This document shows positions 17,326-26,766 of a stretch of DNA of 44,790 nt, one piece after another; position 1 is the stretch's first letter; each line of letters opens with the position of its first letter. The DNA lies in NCBI GenBank assembly GCA_041623895.1, contig JBFJVZ010000007.1, positions 1-44,790 on the forward strand. Reading direction: 5' to 3'. The stretch comes from JBFJVZ01 sp041623895 (GTDB lineage: Bacteria > Planctomycetota > Planctomycetia > Pirellulales > Pirellulaceae). The notes under the pieces are model-generated. The model was not told the DNA's origin and did not search any database. It saw only the letters and a list, made by a program, of their open reading frames with translations. The translations under genes were made by a program, and so were the position numbers.

Positions 17326-19857
17326 TCATTGCGTACCTTGCACGATTTTTATCGTCGGCTCTGCCCGATTGTCATCCTCGGGCGAATTCTGGATGGGCTG
17401 AACGAAGATTGGCTGGCCCGTTTCCACGTCCTGGACAGCTAAGAAAAGCTGTTTGATTTTAGCAGCCGTCACCACCCAGCGGATCACATGCTGACCCGGT
17501 TCGACAGAAACCAAGATCGTCGGTGCATTAGCATCAAGGGGAATCTGCTGATCGTCCACCCAAATCTCCTGCGATACCTCGGGCGTGGTTTCAGCCAGAC
17601 GCACGCGAATCTTCGTCGCCGCGACGACAGCAAACTGTCCTGCCAATCTGATCGTCCAGCTGGACGCATCCGCACCAAGCTTGGTGGCAATTTCGGCGAA
17701 CGCATCGGAGCCGATTGCCACTGATGGCTGGTACTCCAAGCGGACGCCCAAATCTTTTTGATCGGCAAAGATTCGACCATTCAGCTGTCCCAGCTCAAGT
17801 TGTTCGACAGCTTCTGCTCTGGCCGGTCCAATCACGGGTTCAGGCTGCTTGTCGTCCGCTGGGTTCCTTATTTCAACCATGATTTGATTCTGCAGATATG
17901 TCGGCAGCTTTTTGACCGTTTCATCGATCAGGCGTTCAGCTTCCAACTGCCGTAATCCTCTGGGAGAAAGATCGCTTGGCCGCAAGACTTCGATCGCATG
18001 CAATCGCATCGAATCGGCTTCGCGACCGTCATTTCGATCGGCTGCCCCGAGCCAACGCCCGGCGATCTCCAACCGCACATCCAAACCCGCATCGGATTTG
18101 ATCGCTAGTTCATCGGTTGCCAGCGCCGCTAACCGTGGATCCGTGCCTTGCGCCAACCAAGGCAAACCGGTTTCCCACTGCCGCAGCACCAAGCAAAAGT
18201 ACCGCCCCGTAATCCCCGCCTGAGCAGAGCTAACGTCGGCAGGCGGCTGCTGCATTATTCGCAAAGCCCTCTCACCCAGCTTGTCCGCCGCGATGGCAGC
18301 TTCCTGGAATTCATCCAAGGATTTCATCAGCGTGTCATCGTCGAATGTATCCGTGGATGACTGCACAGCCGCCAGGACGCTGCGGCAATCCGCACGGAGT
18401 TCATGGATCAACAATCGATCAGCCAGGGAAAATCCATTCTCAATCAGCGCCATTCGATCCCGGGCCGAGTCGAACCGGCGCGGCATTTCGATAAAGGACC
18501 TGACAAGCAACTGGTTGATGTCAATGTCATATTCGTCGCTTAATGGCTGAAGTCGCCGCCCTGCAGAGGCGATGTCCCCGACCAGCCATTCGCACTGTGC
18601 CATCGCGACTCGAATCGCCCAATCCATTGCGCTGTTGGCAGCAGCCGTCTGCTGAAACTCACTCAACGCCGACAAAGTATCGCCCGCGTTCTTCCGTGAA
18701 GGTTGAAGCAGAAGTTCTGGCACTGCCGCCACAAGCTGCCTGCGTGCTTCCGCGACAACCCGATCGTCAGGCGGCACGCGTCGCCGGCGAACAGCGTCGG
18801 CGGGCTCATCGTCCTGCTGCCCGACCGGAGCCGGCAAGTCAAGTTCTGACATGGAACGAATGTCTTCCAAGAGCATTTCCAATTCGATATCGGCATCGAT
18901 CGCCAGTCTCGGCTGCATGGCCTCGTCAACTTCGACGACTTTTATCGGCGGCGCGTCAAATGCCGGTGAGGTCGAAGGTCGCTCGCCGCTCTGTTCTGAA
19001 GGCGCTGCGCCGAACCCCTCCAGCTCTGCTAGTGAAGAACCTTCATTGTTGACTGTCGGATTGCTCACCTCGGTCGGCTTGGCCGCAGCTAACGGACTGG
19101 CAGCAACATCCGGTTCCGGCGGACTGGTTGACGTTGCCTGAGGGGGTTCCCGTACCTCGAGCCGAGAATTCGGTACTAACGTCGTCGCTTCGACACGCGC
19201 CAGGGTCTCGCCGGACTGCGGATTCAGATCCCACACCCAAATCGTCGCTGCGGTCAGCAAGCAGATCAACAAGAACGAGACGGCTGGCTGATGCAATTGC
19301 ATGCGAAACCAAGGAATGTTGAACCGTCGGCGGCGCAAAAGATCGCTCTCGTCCAAGCTACTTAGCCAGGGCAGATTTAACTGCGACCCCGTGGCCAAAA
19401 CCACAGTATTCGAATCATTCAAGGCCGCCGGCCCGGGACTTGTTTGCTCACGCTGCGAACCTACCTGGCTGGAAGATTCGCGAACAGCGGAATCCTGACC
19501 GTTTGAAAACTGTGTCCTGCCGGCCCATCGCATTGCGTTGGGAAAAATCCGACCGACACTGGTGCGCTGACTTGTATTCACTCGGTTGCGCGGATCCAAC
19601 AGCCGATACGTCGACGTCGCAATCATTGACAGCTGCAATTCCGTCCCCGGCGAGGGTGAAACCAGCTGTCGCCGCGCCAACGTCTTACTGCTTTTGATCG
19701 CAGCTTGTCGAATCACGCTCTGGCGTGACTCATGAGGCCGCACACCAAGACGACTAAAATCATCAGCGGTCAACGCAGAAGCAAAGCTGCCATGATCAGA
19801 CTGCTGCTTGGAACGCGATTGGCGATCGTCGTCGCTTGTTTGCGGGCTCAAAACCAT
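17326..19857 (-). CDS. Large single-pass membrane protein with degenerate J-like N-terminus
   Basis: This 843-aa protein is not a recognised family. Residues about 30-95 (ADDFSRLGVRPHESRQSVI followed by STYRLLDPRNR) resemble the degenerate J-like module found at the N-terminus of many planctomycete proteins. A transmembrane helix near 190-212 (QPAVSFLLICLLTAATIWVW) is followed by a Pro/Ser/Ala-rich linker and a large exported helical and beta-rich region. Orientation would place the J-like part in the cytoplasm. It precedes the MoxR-VWA pair on the same strand by about 165 bases and may be a client or scaffold. ATG 19857 was chosen; an in-frame ATG at 19884 is possible. Confidence 0.72.
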   Translation of the reverse strand: MVLSPQTSDDDRQSRSKQQSDHGSFASALTADDFSRLGVRPHESRQSVIRQAAIKSSKTLARRQLVSPSPGTELQLSMIATSTYRLLDPRNRVNTSQRTSVGRIFPNAMRWAGRTQFSNGQDSAVRESSSQVGSQREQTSPGPAALNDSNTVVLATGSQLNLPWLSSLDESDLLRRRRFNIPWFRMQLHQPAVSFLLICLLTAATIWVWDLNPQSGETLARVEATTLVPNSRLEVREPPQATSTSPPEPDVAASPLAAAKPTEVSNPTVNNEGSSLAELEGFGAAPSEQSGERPSTSPAFDAPPIKVVEVDEAMQPRLAIDADIELEMLLEDIRSMSELDLPAPVGQQDDEPADAVRRRRVPPDDRVVAEARRQLVAAVPELLLQPSRKNAGDTLSALSEFQQTAAANSAMDWAIRVAMAQCEWLVGDIASAGRRLQPLSDEYDIDINQLLVRSFIEMPRRFDSARDRMALIENGFSLADRLLIHELRADCRSVLAAVQSSTDTFDDDTLMKSLDEFQEAAIAADKLGERALRIMQQPPADVSSAQAGITGRYFCLVLRQWETGLPWLAQGTDPRLAALATDELAIKSDAGLDVRLEIAGRWLGAADRNDGREADSMRLHAIEVLRPSDLSPRGLRQLEAERLIDETVKKLPTYLQNQIMVEIRNPADDKQPEPVIGPARAEAVEQLELGQLNGRIFADQKDLGVRLEYQPSVAIGSDAFAEIATKLGADASSWTIRLAGQFAVVAATKIRVRLAETTPEVSQEIWVDDQQIPLDANAPTILVSVEPGQHVIRWVVTAAKIKQLFLAVQDVETGQPIFVQPIQNSPEDDNRAEPTIKIVQGTQ

Positions 19858-20000
19858 CGTTGGAAAATCGAAGTGTCGAACCAAACTGTAGGTAGGGTGG
19901 GGCAGGGAAGGGTAAGCAAGGCAGGGCTGTGTCGTCGCGATCTAATTGCGCTTGGACGCAATTCCGACAGTCAAGGTTCCCAGTAACCACCCCGGTCGCC

Positions 20001-20912
20001 CTACACGTTACAAACGTCAAACGCCTGCTGTAGCGACGCGATCGGATCATCGGCGGTGGGAATGAACTCCTGAGCAATGTAGCCCTGGAATCCTGTCTTT
20101 ATTATCGCACGAATGACAGCGGGATAATAAATTTCTTGGTCTTCATCCAGCTCACGTCGGCCTGGATTCCCTGCGGTGTGATAGTGCCCCACAATTTGGT
20201 GATAGCGGTCGATATTCCGGATCAGATCGCCATTCATGATTTGCACGTGATAGATATCAAACAGCAACTTGAAATTGGGAGAGTCGATGGCCTTGACCAA
20301 ATCGGCACACAAGTGCAGGTCGTCGCCCCAATAGCCCGGATGTCCTTTCATCGGATGAATGGTGCCATCTGCGTTGTAGTGTGCTCGACTATTCAGATGT
20401 TCCAGCACCAAGCCGACGCCCTTTTCTTCGGCATAGGGAAGGATTCGTTTCCAGCAGGCCAGACAGTTTTTGCGCGCCGCCTGGTCGCTAATGCCTTCTT
20501 TACGCATCCCGGTAAAAGTGATGACGTTTGGCGCACCGTAATTGACCGCCAAATCGATCCCATCGCGAAGCTTCTTTTCCACCTCGGCATGGTTATCCGG
20601 ATCAAGCGGGCCTTTGGCAAAACCGTGGCTGCCAACCAAGGAAATCTTCAGGCCCAGCTTGGTGACTTCGTCATAGGTTGCTGATGGAATGCCCTCCATC
20701 GCTTCCAGTCCGATTCGCTGGCAATGTTTGGCCAAAGTGATGGCATCCATCGGCTTGAAACACCAGCCCATGATCGATTGATGAACTTTGCCGCTGGGCT
20801 GCTGCTTGGTCGGATCTGACGACGCCTGGTCGTCCTGCGCCAATAGCGAGGAAGCCGCTGCGGCCGATCCGGCAAGCAAAACATTGGTCGTCAAGAAATC
20901 ACGTCGCTTCAC
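20001..20912 (-). CDS. Exported hydroxypyruvate isomerase-like TIM-barrel protein
   Basis: The 303-aa protein has a Tat-type leader (KRRDFLTTNVLLAGSAAAASSLLAQ) and then a sugar-phosphate isomerase/epimerase barrel. Hyi-family motifs include LVLEHLNSR, a HPGYWGDD segment, LLFDIYHVQ, GHYHTAGNPGR and IAQEF. These hold the Glu/Asp/His/Glu metal ligands expected of the family. Hydroxypyruvate isomerase interconverts hydroxypyruvate and tartronate semialdehyde; exported planctomycete relatives often have unassigned substrates. GTG 20912 was chosen because GAGGAG lies seven bases upstream and the twin-arginine motif then falls at residues 2-5. It is the last gene after the sigma/anti-sigma operon, 76 bases downstream. 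Confidence 0.85.
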   Translation of the reverse strand: MKRRDFLTTNVLLAGSAAAASSLLAQDDQASSDPTKQQPSGKVHQSIMGWCFKPMDAITLAKHCQRIGLEAMEGIPSATYDEVTKLGLKISLVGSHGFAKGPLDPDNHAEVEKKLRDGIDLAVNYGAPNVITFTGMRKEGISDQAARKNCLACWKRILPYAEEKGVGLVLEHLNSRAHYNADGTIHPMKGHPGYWGDDLHLCADLVKAIDSPNFKLLFDIYHVQIMNGDLIRNIDRYHQIVGHYHTAGNPGRRELDEDQEIYYPAVIRAIIKTGFQGYIAQEFIPTADDPIASLQQAFDVCNV

Positions 20913-20988
20913 AATCAAGCTCCTCAAGTCAGTTAGCGGACAATGCCAACCATTGTATGCGGACGCAACCAGCAGGGTTCAGCGGGCA

Positions 20989-23379
20989 TCAAGGAACCAC
21001 GATCTTCGCCCAAAACGGGCGTTTTCGGTCGGCTCGCTGGCGGGCATCTTCCAGCAGGACGGTTAGCGATCCGTCAAAGTCGAAATAGAACGGTCTCCTG
21101 CCATATCTGACCGTAACCCGCTTTGCCAGATCGATCCCCATGTCTGGTCTCAGCCAAATTGTGAAGCGATCGGTCGGCCCTTGGCCAATGCGAATTTGAT
21201 TCTCCGCGCCGATAAAAGCGGAAACCAGCTTGCCGCGTATCCGCTCTGCCTGCTCCCACAAAACCGGATTGATCGCGGTGCCCGGTTTTAAGCCGTCAAG
21301 CTCCAACCACCAGAAAAACGTATCGCCTTCCCGCATCGTGGTGGTTTCGATCTTGTCCGGTATGCCCTTACGCACGTGCGAAGCAAGATTCATCCATTCG
21401 AACATGCGAGGCAGTTCTTCGGGAAAGTATTCGTGGCCGTGTCCCCGGTACATCACGACCATGGCATCATTGCGAACCTTGACATAGTCGTCCAAGATCG
21501 GACCGCTTCGAATCAGCGGAGCAGGTGCGCCATCCAATTCTCCCATCACCATGTACAGCGGTACATTTTCGGCGTTGGGGAAATAATGCGCGATCGTCTT
21601 GCCGGGCTCGGCACTAATTGAAATCATTCCCGCCCAAATGTCGGGATGCGAGACGGCGATGTCCCAAGCAGCCGTGGCACCCTCGCCGTGGCCAACCAAA
21701 AAAATGCGGTCGGCGTCGATGGAGGCGCGTCGCATCGCGTCCCTCAGCGAGACCAGTACGCGCTGGTGCTCTCGCGGCGTGTACTCGTAAACCCGCTGTC
21801 CGGGCCGTGTCCAGCGGGGCGCGAGCACAATGTACCCGTGTCGTGTCGCCTGGCCAATTCGTTGCTGGGATTCTGCGTCGAACTGCCCCGCCCACCAGTC
21901 AAGCTGCTGCTCGGCGGCGCCGCGAGGCGGATGCAAGGCGACCACACATGGGTATTCACGAAGTGGATCGTATTCCGGCGGCAGTTGGATCACGTAATCG
22001 GGCAATATCTGAGTTGCGTTGTCGACTGGCGGCGCGGTCACGGAGTGCATCCCCGGCGCTACTTCAGATTCCTCGGGCCAGGTTCTTGGCGGAGTCAGCA
22101 GCGGCAACATCCGCGCGACGTACTCGGGCTCGGCCCCTTCAAGATTCTGAAGCTCTTGGATAATCGCTTGTCGTCGCGCCGGGTCATCCGTCCGCAAGTA
22201 TTCGGAAACTAATTCGCGTACCCGAATCAGCGAGATCGTGATCGTCAAGTTCTGCTCGCCGGAACCGGGTCCCAGCAACCAGCCGGCGACGGCCAGTGCA
22301 ATGCGATCCTCCAGCGGAATCTTTTCCTCGTTGCCAAACTGCAGATAGTCGTTCATGCGGGTCAGTGTCGCCGAGGAAAGCCCCGCCTCGATTTCATCGA
22401 TCACTGGTTTCAACTTGGCCGCCTGAACCTCATTCAGCTGTTTGACTTGTTGACGCAGCGTCGCAACCAGTGTCTTGGCTCGATCGGCAGTTTGATCCAA
22501 TTTCCCCACAGCGTCTTGGACTTGCAAACGCGTGACGCGGCCAACGGCCTGCAGCGGAAAACCTTGGTAGATCTTTCGAGCAAACACTTCTTGACCAGCT
22601 TCGGCGCGACGTTTCGCTTCATCAAGCAACTGGGTCGCCTGAAATTCTGTGATCGAGATCAGCTGAGCCCGCAAGTCCTGTTCTTCGGGATAATCCTTCA
22701 GGACCTGGGTCAATTCATCATGAGCATCGGCATAGCGCCGGGTCTCAATAAAGAAGCGAACGACGTCCAGCCGGCGTTCGATGTCGTTTTGGTCCAGGCG
22801 CCTTTTGAAGATCTTTCGCAGCGCCTCGGAAGAAAGCGAACTTGTGGCGACGCGCATGTCCCAGAGATAGGAGGGCGTGGCCTTCAAGGCTTCCAGCTTG
22901 GCGTATTGAGAATTCAACTCCGTGATGCCTTGAATGATTGTCAACGGGCTGCCCTCAGGGCCTCGCACCGTGATCGCTCGGCGGCCAAATTCGTTAAATT
23001 TAGTGACGCCAAAAATTGAGCCGATGCCTTGAAAGGCCTGACCATTCAGGGGCGTCAGTTGTTTGAACTCAAAAAACGTGTCGACTCCACGAATATCGAT
23101 AGGATCTGCAGCCAACATGCCGTTGCGGTGGATGTAGATCCGTGTCATACCATCATCGATCAACATAATTGGCCGCGTTTGCACTCCACCGCCACCAGCT
23201 GCGGACGCGAAGGGGTTTTGATTCAGCGAGGCGATATCGGCGATCAATCCGTTTAACGCGAGCCCGTTTTTCAACCGCACTTGCTGGTCTGCCAAAGATG
23301 GCGTGATCCCCAACAACCAGACTCCAAACGCCAGCACGATCGACGTGCTTTTTCGATGGTCGACGGTCAGGATACTCAC
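20989..23379 (-). CDS. Secreted TPR plus alpha/beta-hydrolase-fold protein, nucleophile replaced
   Basis: From GTG 23379 the protein has 796 aa. A signal peptide (STSIVLAFGVWLLGITPSLA) is followed by a beta-rich domain, a helical TPR-like region (RRYADAHDELTQVLKDYPEEQD), and an alpha/beta-hydrolase domain in the C-terminal third. The oxyanion region is VVALHPPRG. The nucleophile elbow reads GHGEG where GxSxG is expected. A candidate acid (MGELDG) and histidine (YRGHGHEYFP) remain. With Glu replacing Ser, ordinary esterase or peptidase activity is doubtful, so it may be a binding protein. GTG overlaps the anti-sigma stop (GTGA), tying it to the stress-response operon. Confidence 0.8.
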   Translation of the reverse strand: MSILTVDHRKSTSIVLAFGVWLLGITPSLADQQVRLKNGLALNGLIADIASLNQNPFASAAGGGGVQTRPIMLIDDGMTRIYIHRNGMLAADPIDIRGVDTFFEFKQLTPLNGQAFQGIGSIFGVTKFNEFGRRAITVRGPEGSPLTIIQGITELNSQYAKLEALKATPSYLWDMRVATSSLSSEALRKIFKRRLDQNDIERRLDVVRFFIETRRYADAHDELTQVLKDYPEEQDLRAQLISITEFQATQLLDEAKRRAEAGQEVFARKIYQGFPLQAVGRVTRLQVQDAVGKLDQTADRAKTLVATLRQQVKQLNEVQAAKLKPVIDEIEAGLSSATLTRMNDYLQFGNEEKIPLEDRIALAVAGWLLGPGSGEQNLTITISLIRVRELVSEYLRTDDPARRQAIIQELQNLEGAEPEYVARMLPLLTPPRTWPEESEVAPGMHSVTAPPVDNATQILPDYVIQLPPEYDPLREYPCVVALHPPRGAAEQQLDWWAGQFDAESQQRIGQATRHGYIVLAPRWTRPGQRVYEYTPREHQRVLVSLRDAMRRASIDADRIFLVGHGEGATAAWDIAVSHPDIWAGMISISAEPGKTIAHYFPNAENVPLYMVMGELDGAPAPLIRSGPILDDYVKVRNDAMVVMYRGHGHEYFPEELPRMFEWMNLASHVRKGIPDKIETTTMREGDTFFWWLELDGLKPGTAINPVLWEQAERIRGKLVSAFIGAENQIRIGQGPTDRFTIWLRPDMGIDLAKRVTVRYGRRPFYFDFDGSLTVLLEDARQRADRKRPFWAKIVVP

Positions 23380-23894
23380 GATGTGGTTTCCCCACGCCCG
23401 GTGGTCAGGATGGCGACCGCTTGCAGCAATGACCTTCCCAGCGGGGCAACGCCGTCGCGCACCGAATGAACCGCCGGCATCGTTTGCCCGATCCAGTCTC
23501 GATCTTGAACGTGGCGCCACCAACGTGCCGGATCGACAATGGCCTGCTGCTCGTCAGACTCGAATGACTGGGCGGCAATGACAGTCTCGCCTTCTTCTTC
23601 GTGTCGCGGCAACTGGACAAAAAATCCCAGCAGCAGCACAGCGGCCAGGGCCGCAATCAGCGACCAGCTCGAATTCAGTTGTCCGCTAAGTGAGTGAGGC
23701 CTCGGCTGTCGGCTTGGTGGCTGTCGGCTTGATGGTTGGATAGACAAAACCGAATCGATCTGCTGCCAGACGATCATTCGCTGTTGACAATCTGGGCACA
23801 GCCGCGCGTGCGACTGCAAAAGTTGATCGTCGTCCAGCGGACGGTTGGCGTCGATCAGACACTGCATGCGATGCTCGAAATCACTGCACTTCAT
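23376..23894 (-). CDS. Membrane anti-sigma factor with zinc-finger (ZAS) motif
   Basis: This 172-aa protein has an N-terminal zinc-binding anti-sigma motif, H-x3-C-x2-C (SHARLCPDCQQ), at about 29-36. A Ser/Pro/Arg-rich linker and one membrane helix (SLIAALAAVLLLGFFVQL, about 79-96) follow, then an exported C-terminal half. It should hold the cognate ECF sigma factor inactive at the membrane until an envelope signal arrives. Its ATG overlaps the sigma gene's stop (ATGA, 23891-23894), and its own stop overlaps the secreted protein's start. The exported domain shows no recognised sensor fold. Confidence 0.85.
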   Translation of the reverse strand: MKCSDFEHRMQCLIDANRPLDDDQLLQSHARLCPDCQQRMIVWQQIDSVLSIQPSSRQPPSRQPRPHSLSGQLNSSWSLIAALAAVLLLGFFVQLPRHEEEGETVIAAQSFESDEQQAIVDPARWWRHVQDRDWIGQTMPAVHSVRDGVAPLGRSLLQAVAILTTGRGETTS

Positions 23895-24460
23895 TTCACC
23901 GCCTCACACAGATGATGTTCCTCAGGCAGCACATCTCTTTGCCGTAAGTGATCAATCAGCTTGATTCTCGCCCGGTGCACCCATGTCTTCACCGTGCCCA
24001 GGGGAGATGCCATGCGCTCCGCAATCTCAGCATAATTCAGCGCGTGCTGATGAAAAAGTATGAACGCTCGCTGTTGGTTTTCGGGTAGCGACAACAACGC
24101 CAGATCAAGCTCTTCCCGCAGCGACTCGGCATCTCGAGCCTGGTTGGTACGGTTGGTGGTGGGTTCAGAGGTCGCCGACAGCGGCTGGAAGTTTTGCCGC
24201 CTGGAAAGATGAGTTCGACATCGGTTTCCCGCGATCGCGATCAACCAAGGCTCGATCGGTTTCTGAGAATCCCAACGGTGAAGGTACTTGGCAACCCGGG
24301 AAAATGTTTCCTGAGTCACGTCCTCGGCATCCTGGCGGTGTCTGAGCATTTTCAGGCAGACATTGAATACCAGGGAATGATATCGCCCAAACAAAGTTGC
24401 GAAAGCCGTGGGATCGTTTCGACGTACTTGTTCGGCCAAGAACGCATTGGATTCGTTCAT
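23891..24460 (-). CDS. ECF-type RNA polymerase sigma factor
   Basis: The 189-aa protein has the two sigma-70 regions of an extracytoplasmic-function factor. Region 2 covers about 1-80, with AFATLFGRYHSLVFN and the -10 recognition helix DAEDVTQETFSRV. Region 4 covers about 120-175, with LPENQQRAFILFHQHALNYAEIAERM and GTVKTWVHRARIKL. It would direct RNA polymerase to a small regulon, probably including its own operon. A good Shine-Dalgarno (GAGGAAAG) precedes the ATG. The next gene downstream is a matching ZAS anti-sigma. Group assignment within the ECF classification cannot be made by eye. Confidence 0.92.
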   Translation of the reverse strand: MNESNAFLAEQVRRNDPTAFATLFGRYHSLVFNVCLKMLRHRQDAEDVTQETFSRVAKYLHRWDSQKPIEPWLIAIAGNRCRTHLSRRQNFQPLSATSEPTTNRTNQARDAESLREELDLALLSLPENQQRAFILFHQHALNYAEIAERMASPLGTVKTWVHRARIKLIDHLRQRDVLPEEHHLCEAVK

Positions 24461-24545
24461 CGACTTTCCTCGATTCTTCCTGGCTCAATCCAAGCAATTC
24501 GCGTCCCCTCGGCTCCGGCAACACGTCGGTTCAAGGAAGACGAAT

Positions 24546-25256
24546 CTAGCGGCCGCTGAAGAATCGTTTCAACGCGTCATCGGCGGCATCACGAGAGCTA
24601 TCCGCCAACGCCGCTTTGTAATGTGCAGGCAATTTGCCTGGCCCTTTCTTCTCTTTCTTTTGCTTCTTCAGCTCTGATAACTTGCCTGAACCCTCGGCTA
24701 CGGAGTCACTGACGGACAACTCGGTGCTGTCACCACTATCTGACTTCGGTTCCTCTTCCTTTTCCTTGGCTTCATCCAAACGAAATTGTCGGGTTTCTGG
24801 ATCGGAGAGCTTACGGACTCGGTCAATCTGATCCGCCTCGTCCAGCCAACTAGTGACGTCGACTTCCTCGAACTTGCTATCGGCGCCCGCCTCGACCGTT
24901 CTGGCGGCCGCGTCTCCCATGTCAGCAACGTGGGGCTTCTTCGGAGCCTGCAAGCCAACCTCAATGACCGCCTCGAATTTCAGTTTTCCAACTTTGATTT
25001 CGTCGCCGGGGCTGAGGACTTTTGCCTTGTCCGTGGGAAGTCGTTTGTCGTTAACGTACGTGCCGTTTCGACTATTCAGGTCCTGAATCAAGACTCGGTT
25101 ATCACGGATCACGATGATGCAATGCTTGCGACTGACCGATTCACTCTTGGGGCGCAATTGGCAAGATTCGCTACGCCCAATCAGAAACTTGTCCGTGGTT
25201 AACCCAATTTCCTTGCCCGCATGACTCCCCGACAAGACCTTGAGCTTCACTTGCAT
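24546..25256 (-). CDS. FHA-domain protein
   Basis: The 236-aa protein starts with a forkhead-associated domain (about 1-97). It has the usual conserved positions: FLIGRSESCQL, SVSRKHCIIV and the IQDLNSRNGTYVND turn. FHA domains bind phosphothreonine peptides, usually in Ser/Thr-kinase signalling. The rest is a charged, flexible region rich in Glu/Lys/Ser with KKQKKEKKGPGK at about 198-209, ending DDALKRFFSGR. No kinase gene is visible in the window, so its partner is elsewhere. GAAGG precedes the ATG. It lies 85 bases upstream of the sigma gene on the same strand. Confidence 0.88.
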   Translation of the reverse strand: MQVKLKVLSGSHAGKEIGLTTDKFLIGRSESCQLRPKSESVSRKHCIIVIRDNRVLIQDLNSRNGTYVNDKRLPTDKAKVLSPGDEIKVGKLKFEAVIEVGLQAPKKPHVADMGDAAARTVEAGADSKFEEVDVTSWLDEADQIDRVRKLSDPETRQFRLDEAKEKEEEPKSDSGDSTELSVSDSVAEGSGKLSELKKQKKEKKGPGKLPAHYKAALADSSRDAADDALKRFFSGR

Positions 25257-25571
25257 AGATCACCTTCATCTCCACTGATCCCTCAAATGCCGCCAGACGA
25301 CACCGAGCCAACCAAACGAACCTTGATGTCCCGAGTGACCCGTCCGTGTGGCGGACGATTCACTCCGTGCCAAGAGGCAGCTTGAACTCGTGTCTACCCT
25401 CGCGATTTTTGCGCGACCCGAGCCAAGACTATTCTACGCAGATTCCAGTGATCGAGAATGCCACAATTCGCTGTTTACGCGCTTTCTCGCGACTTAGAGG
25501 CCATTTAGCAGACCTTGGCAAAGATTAACGCGCCCCCACCACACCCCCCTGTCTAGCCATAGCGATGCTGT
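25257..25571. other. Non-coding gap upstream of the FHA gene
   Basis: About 315 bases separate the lipoate-transferase stop from the FHA start. No credible coding frame is present. On the minus strand a TAGAAT hexamer near 25434-25439 could be a -10 element for the FHA gene, but no matching -35 is seen. A C-rich tract (about 25531-25552) follows the lipoate gene. Confidence 0.4.
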
Positions 25572-26312
25572 TTAGCGGCGGCGATTCCAAACGCTGTTCC
25601 CAAATCTCTCAGCCTCGATCTGGTGCCCGCGAAGCCGCTCTTGCTCGCTCAGTCGACCTGATGTCCAGACCAGGTCCAGCCTCTGGCCAAGTCCCTGGGC
25701 GATCGGCTTGACCAATTCCGCCGGTTCCACGTGGCTTGCCGTTAAGTCCGATATGCCGGGCAACTCAGGAGCATAGGCACTTGCTCGCAGCAGCAAACTT
25801 CCGTGCTGCAAGACAGCATGACGTGATCGTCGTTGGGCACTCCCCAGGATCTTGTATCCGCTGACCACCAAATCCTCGTCCGTTCGTCTTTGGAAACACA
25901 AAAATGCTGAACGATCGCCTCCGCCCTGGGCCTCAAGGCGGTAGGCGCGCGCCGTGACACCCAGCTCAGCAAGCACATCCGCGATCGTTGTGTGCATATG
26001 ACGATACAAATCTTGCCGCTGGCGCGTTGCCGACGCGGCCATCGGCACTACCAAACAGTACGTTAACTCGTGATCGTGCAAGATTGCTCCGCCACCGGTC
26101 GACCTCCGCACGCACGTTGCCTGACTGCTTGCTGGATGCTGATTCCTCGACTCATAGTGCTGGAAGTATCCCAGTGACAAGGTTGGTTCAGTCCAACCAT
26201 AGAAGCGAAGCGTTGGTACCGATGAGTGTTCCACGGACTCGATAATTGCCTGGTCGGCAGCCATGTTCCATGAAGCCGAACCGGCGGTCAGTGGCAGTAA
26301 TCGTGCTCGCAT
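25572..26312 (-). CDS. Lipoate-protein ligase / octanoyltransferase (LipM-like)
   Basis: The 246-aa protein belongs to the BPL/LplA/LipB superfamily. It has RRSTGGGAILHD at 69-80, HELTY at 81-85, FLCFQRRTDED with Cys139, and SGYKILGSAQRR with Lys154 in the position of the catalytic lysine. The Cys after the loop resembles the acyl-accepting cysteine of LipM octanoyltransferases rather than ATP-using ligases, and no C-terminal accessory domain is present. It would transfer an octanoyl or lipoyl group to GcvH or to 2-oxoacid dehydrogenases. It lies 30 bases downstream of gcvH on the same strand, which supports GcvH as substrate. Confidence 0.85.
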   Translation of the reverse strand: MRARLLPLTAGSASWNMAADQAIIESVEHSSVPTLRFYGWTEPTLSLGYFQHYESRNQHPASSQATCVRRSTGGGAILHDHELTYCLVVPMAASATRQRQDLYRHMHTTIADVLAELGVTARAYRLEAQGGGDRSAFLCFQRRTDEDLVVSGYKILGSAQRRSRHAVLQHGSLLLRASAYAPELPGISDLTASHVEPAELVKPIAQGLGQRLDLVWTSGRLSEQERLRGHQIEAERFGNSVWNRRR

Positions 26313-26342
26313 GTCAGCATTTTAGAAAAAGCCCGGCACGCA

Positions 26343-26744
26343 TCAGCCCGCTTCGGCACATTGTTTTTCGTAAGTCCCATAGTCAAGCAACGACGCCAGC
26401 GACGAATCGTCGTCGACTCGAATCTTGACGATCCAGCCGAAATCATAGGGATCGTCATTAATCCCTTCCAAATTGTCGGGCAAATCGCTGTGGACGTCGA
26501 TCACTTCGCCACTGACCGGACTGTACAGCGGACTGACGGCCTTGACCGATTCAACTTCACCAAATTCTTCACCGGCGGCGACGGTCCGACCGACTTCCGG
26601 CAAATCCATGTAAACCAGATCGTTCAACTGTTCGATCGCGAATCCCGAGATACCGACCGTGGCAATTTTTTTTCCGCTCTCTTCGGAGATATCCACCCAT
26701 TCGTGCGTCTCCGCGTACAGAAGCTTGGTTTTGTCTCGCGACAT
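26343..26744 (-). CDS. gcvH: Glycine cleavage system H protein
   Basis: The 133-aa protein is a standard-length GcvH with THEWVDI at the N-terminus and VESVKAVS around Lys68, the lysine that carries lipoate. SPLYSPVSGEVID and WIVKIRV follow. GcvH shuttles the aminomethyl group between GcvP and GcvT in the cytoplasm. GAGGAG lies seven bases before ATG 26744. The longer 250-aa frame to 27095 runs through gcvT and is not used. It is 22 bases after gcvT and followed by the lipoate transferase. Confidence 0.94.
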   Translation of the reverse strand: MSRDKTKLLYAETHEWVDISEESGKKIATVGISGFAIEQLNDLVYMDLPEVGRTVAAGEEFGEVESVKAVSPLYSPVSGEVIDVHSDLPDNLEGINDDPYDFGWIVKIRVDDDSSLASLLDYGTYEKQCAEAG

Positions 26745-26766
26745 TTCGGACTCCTCTTGCGATTGA

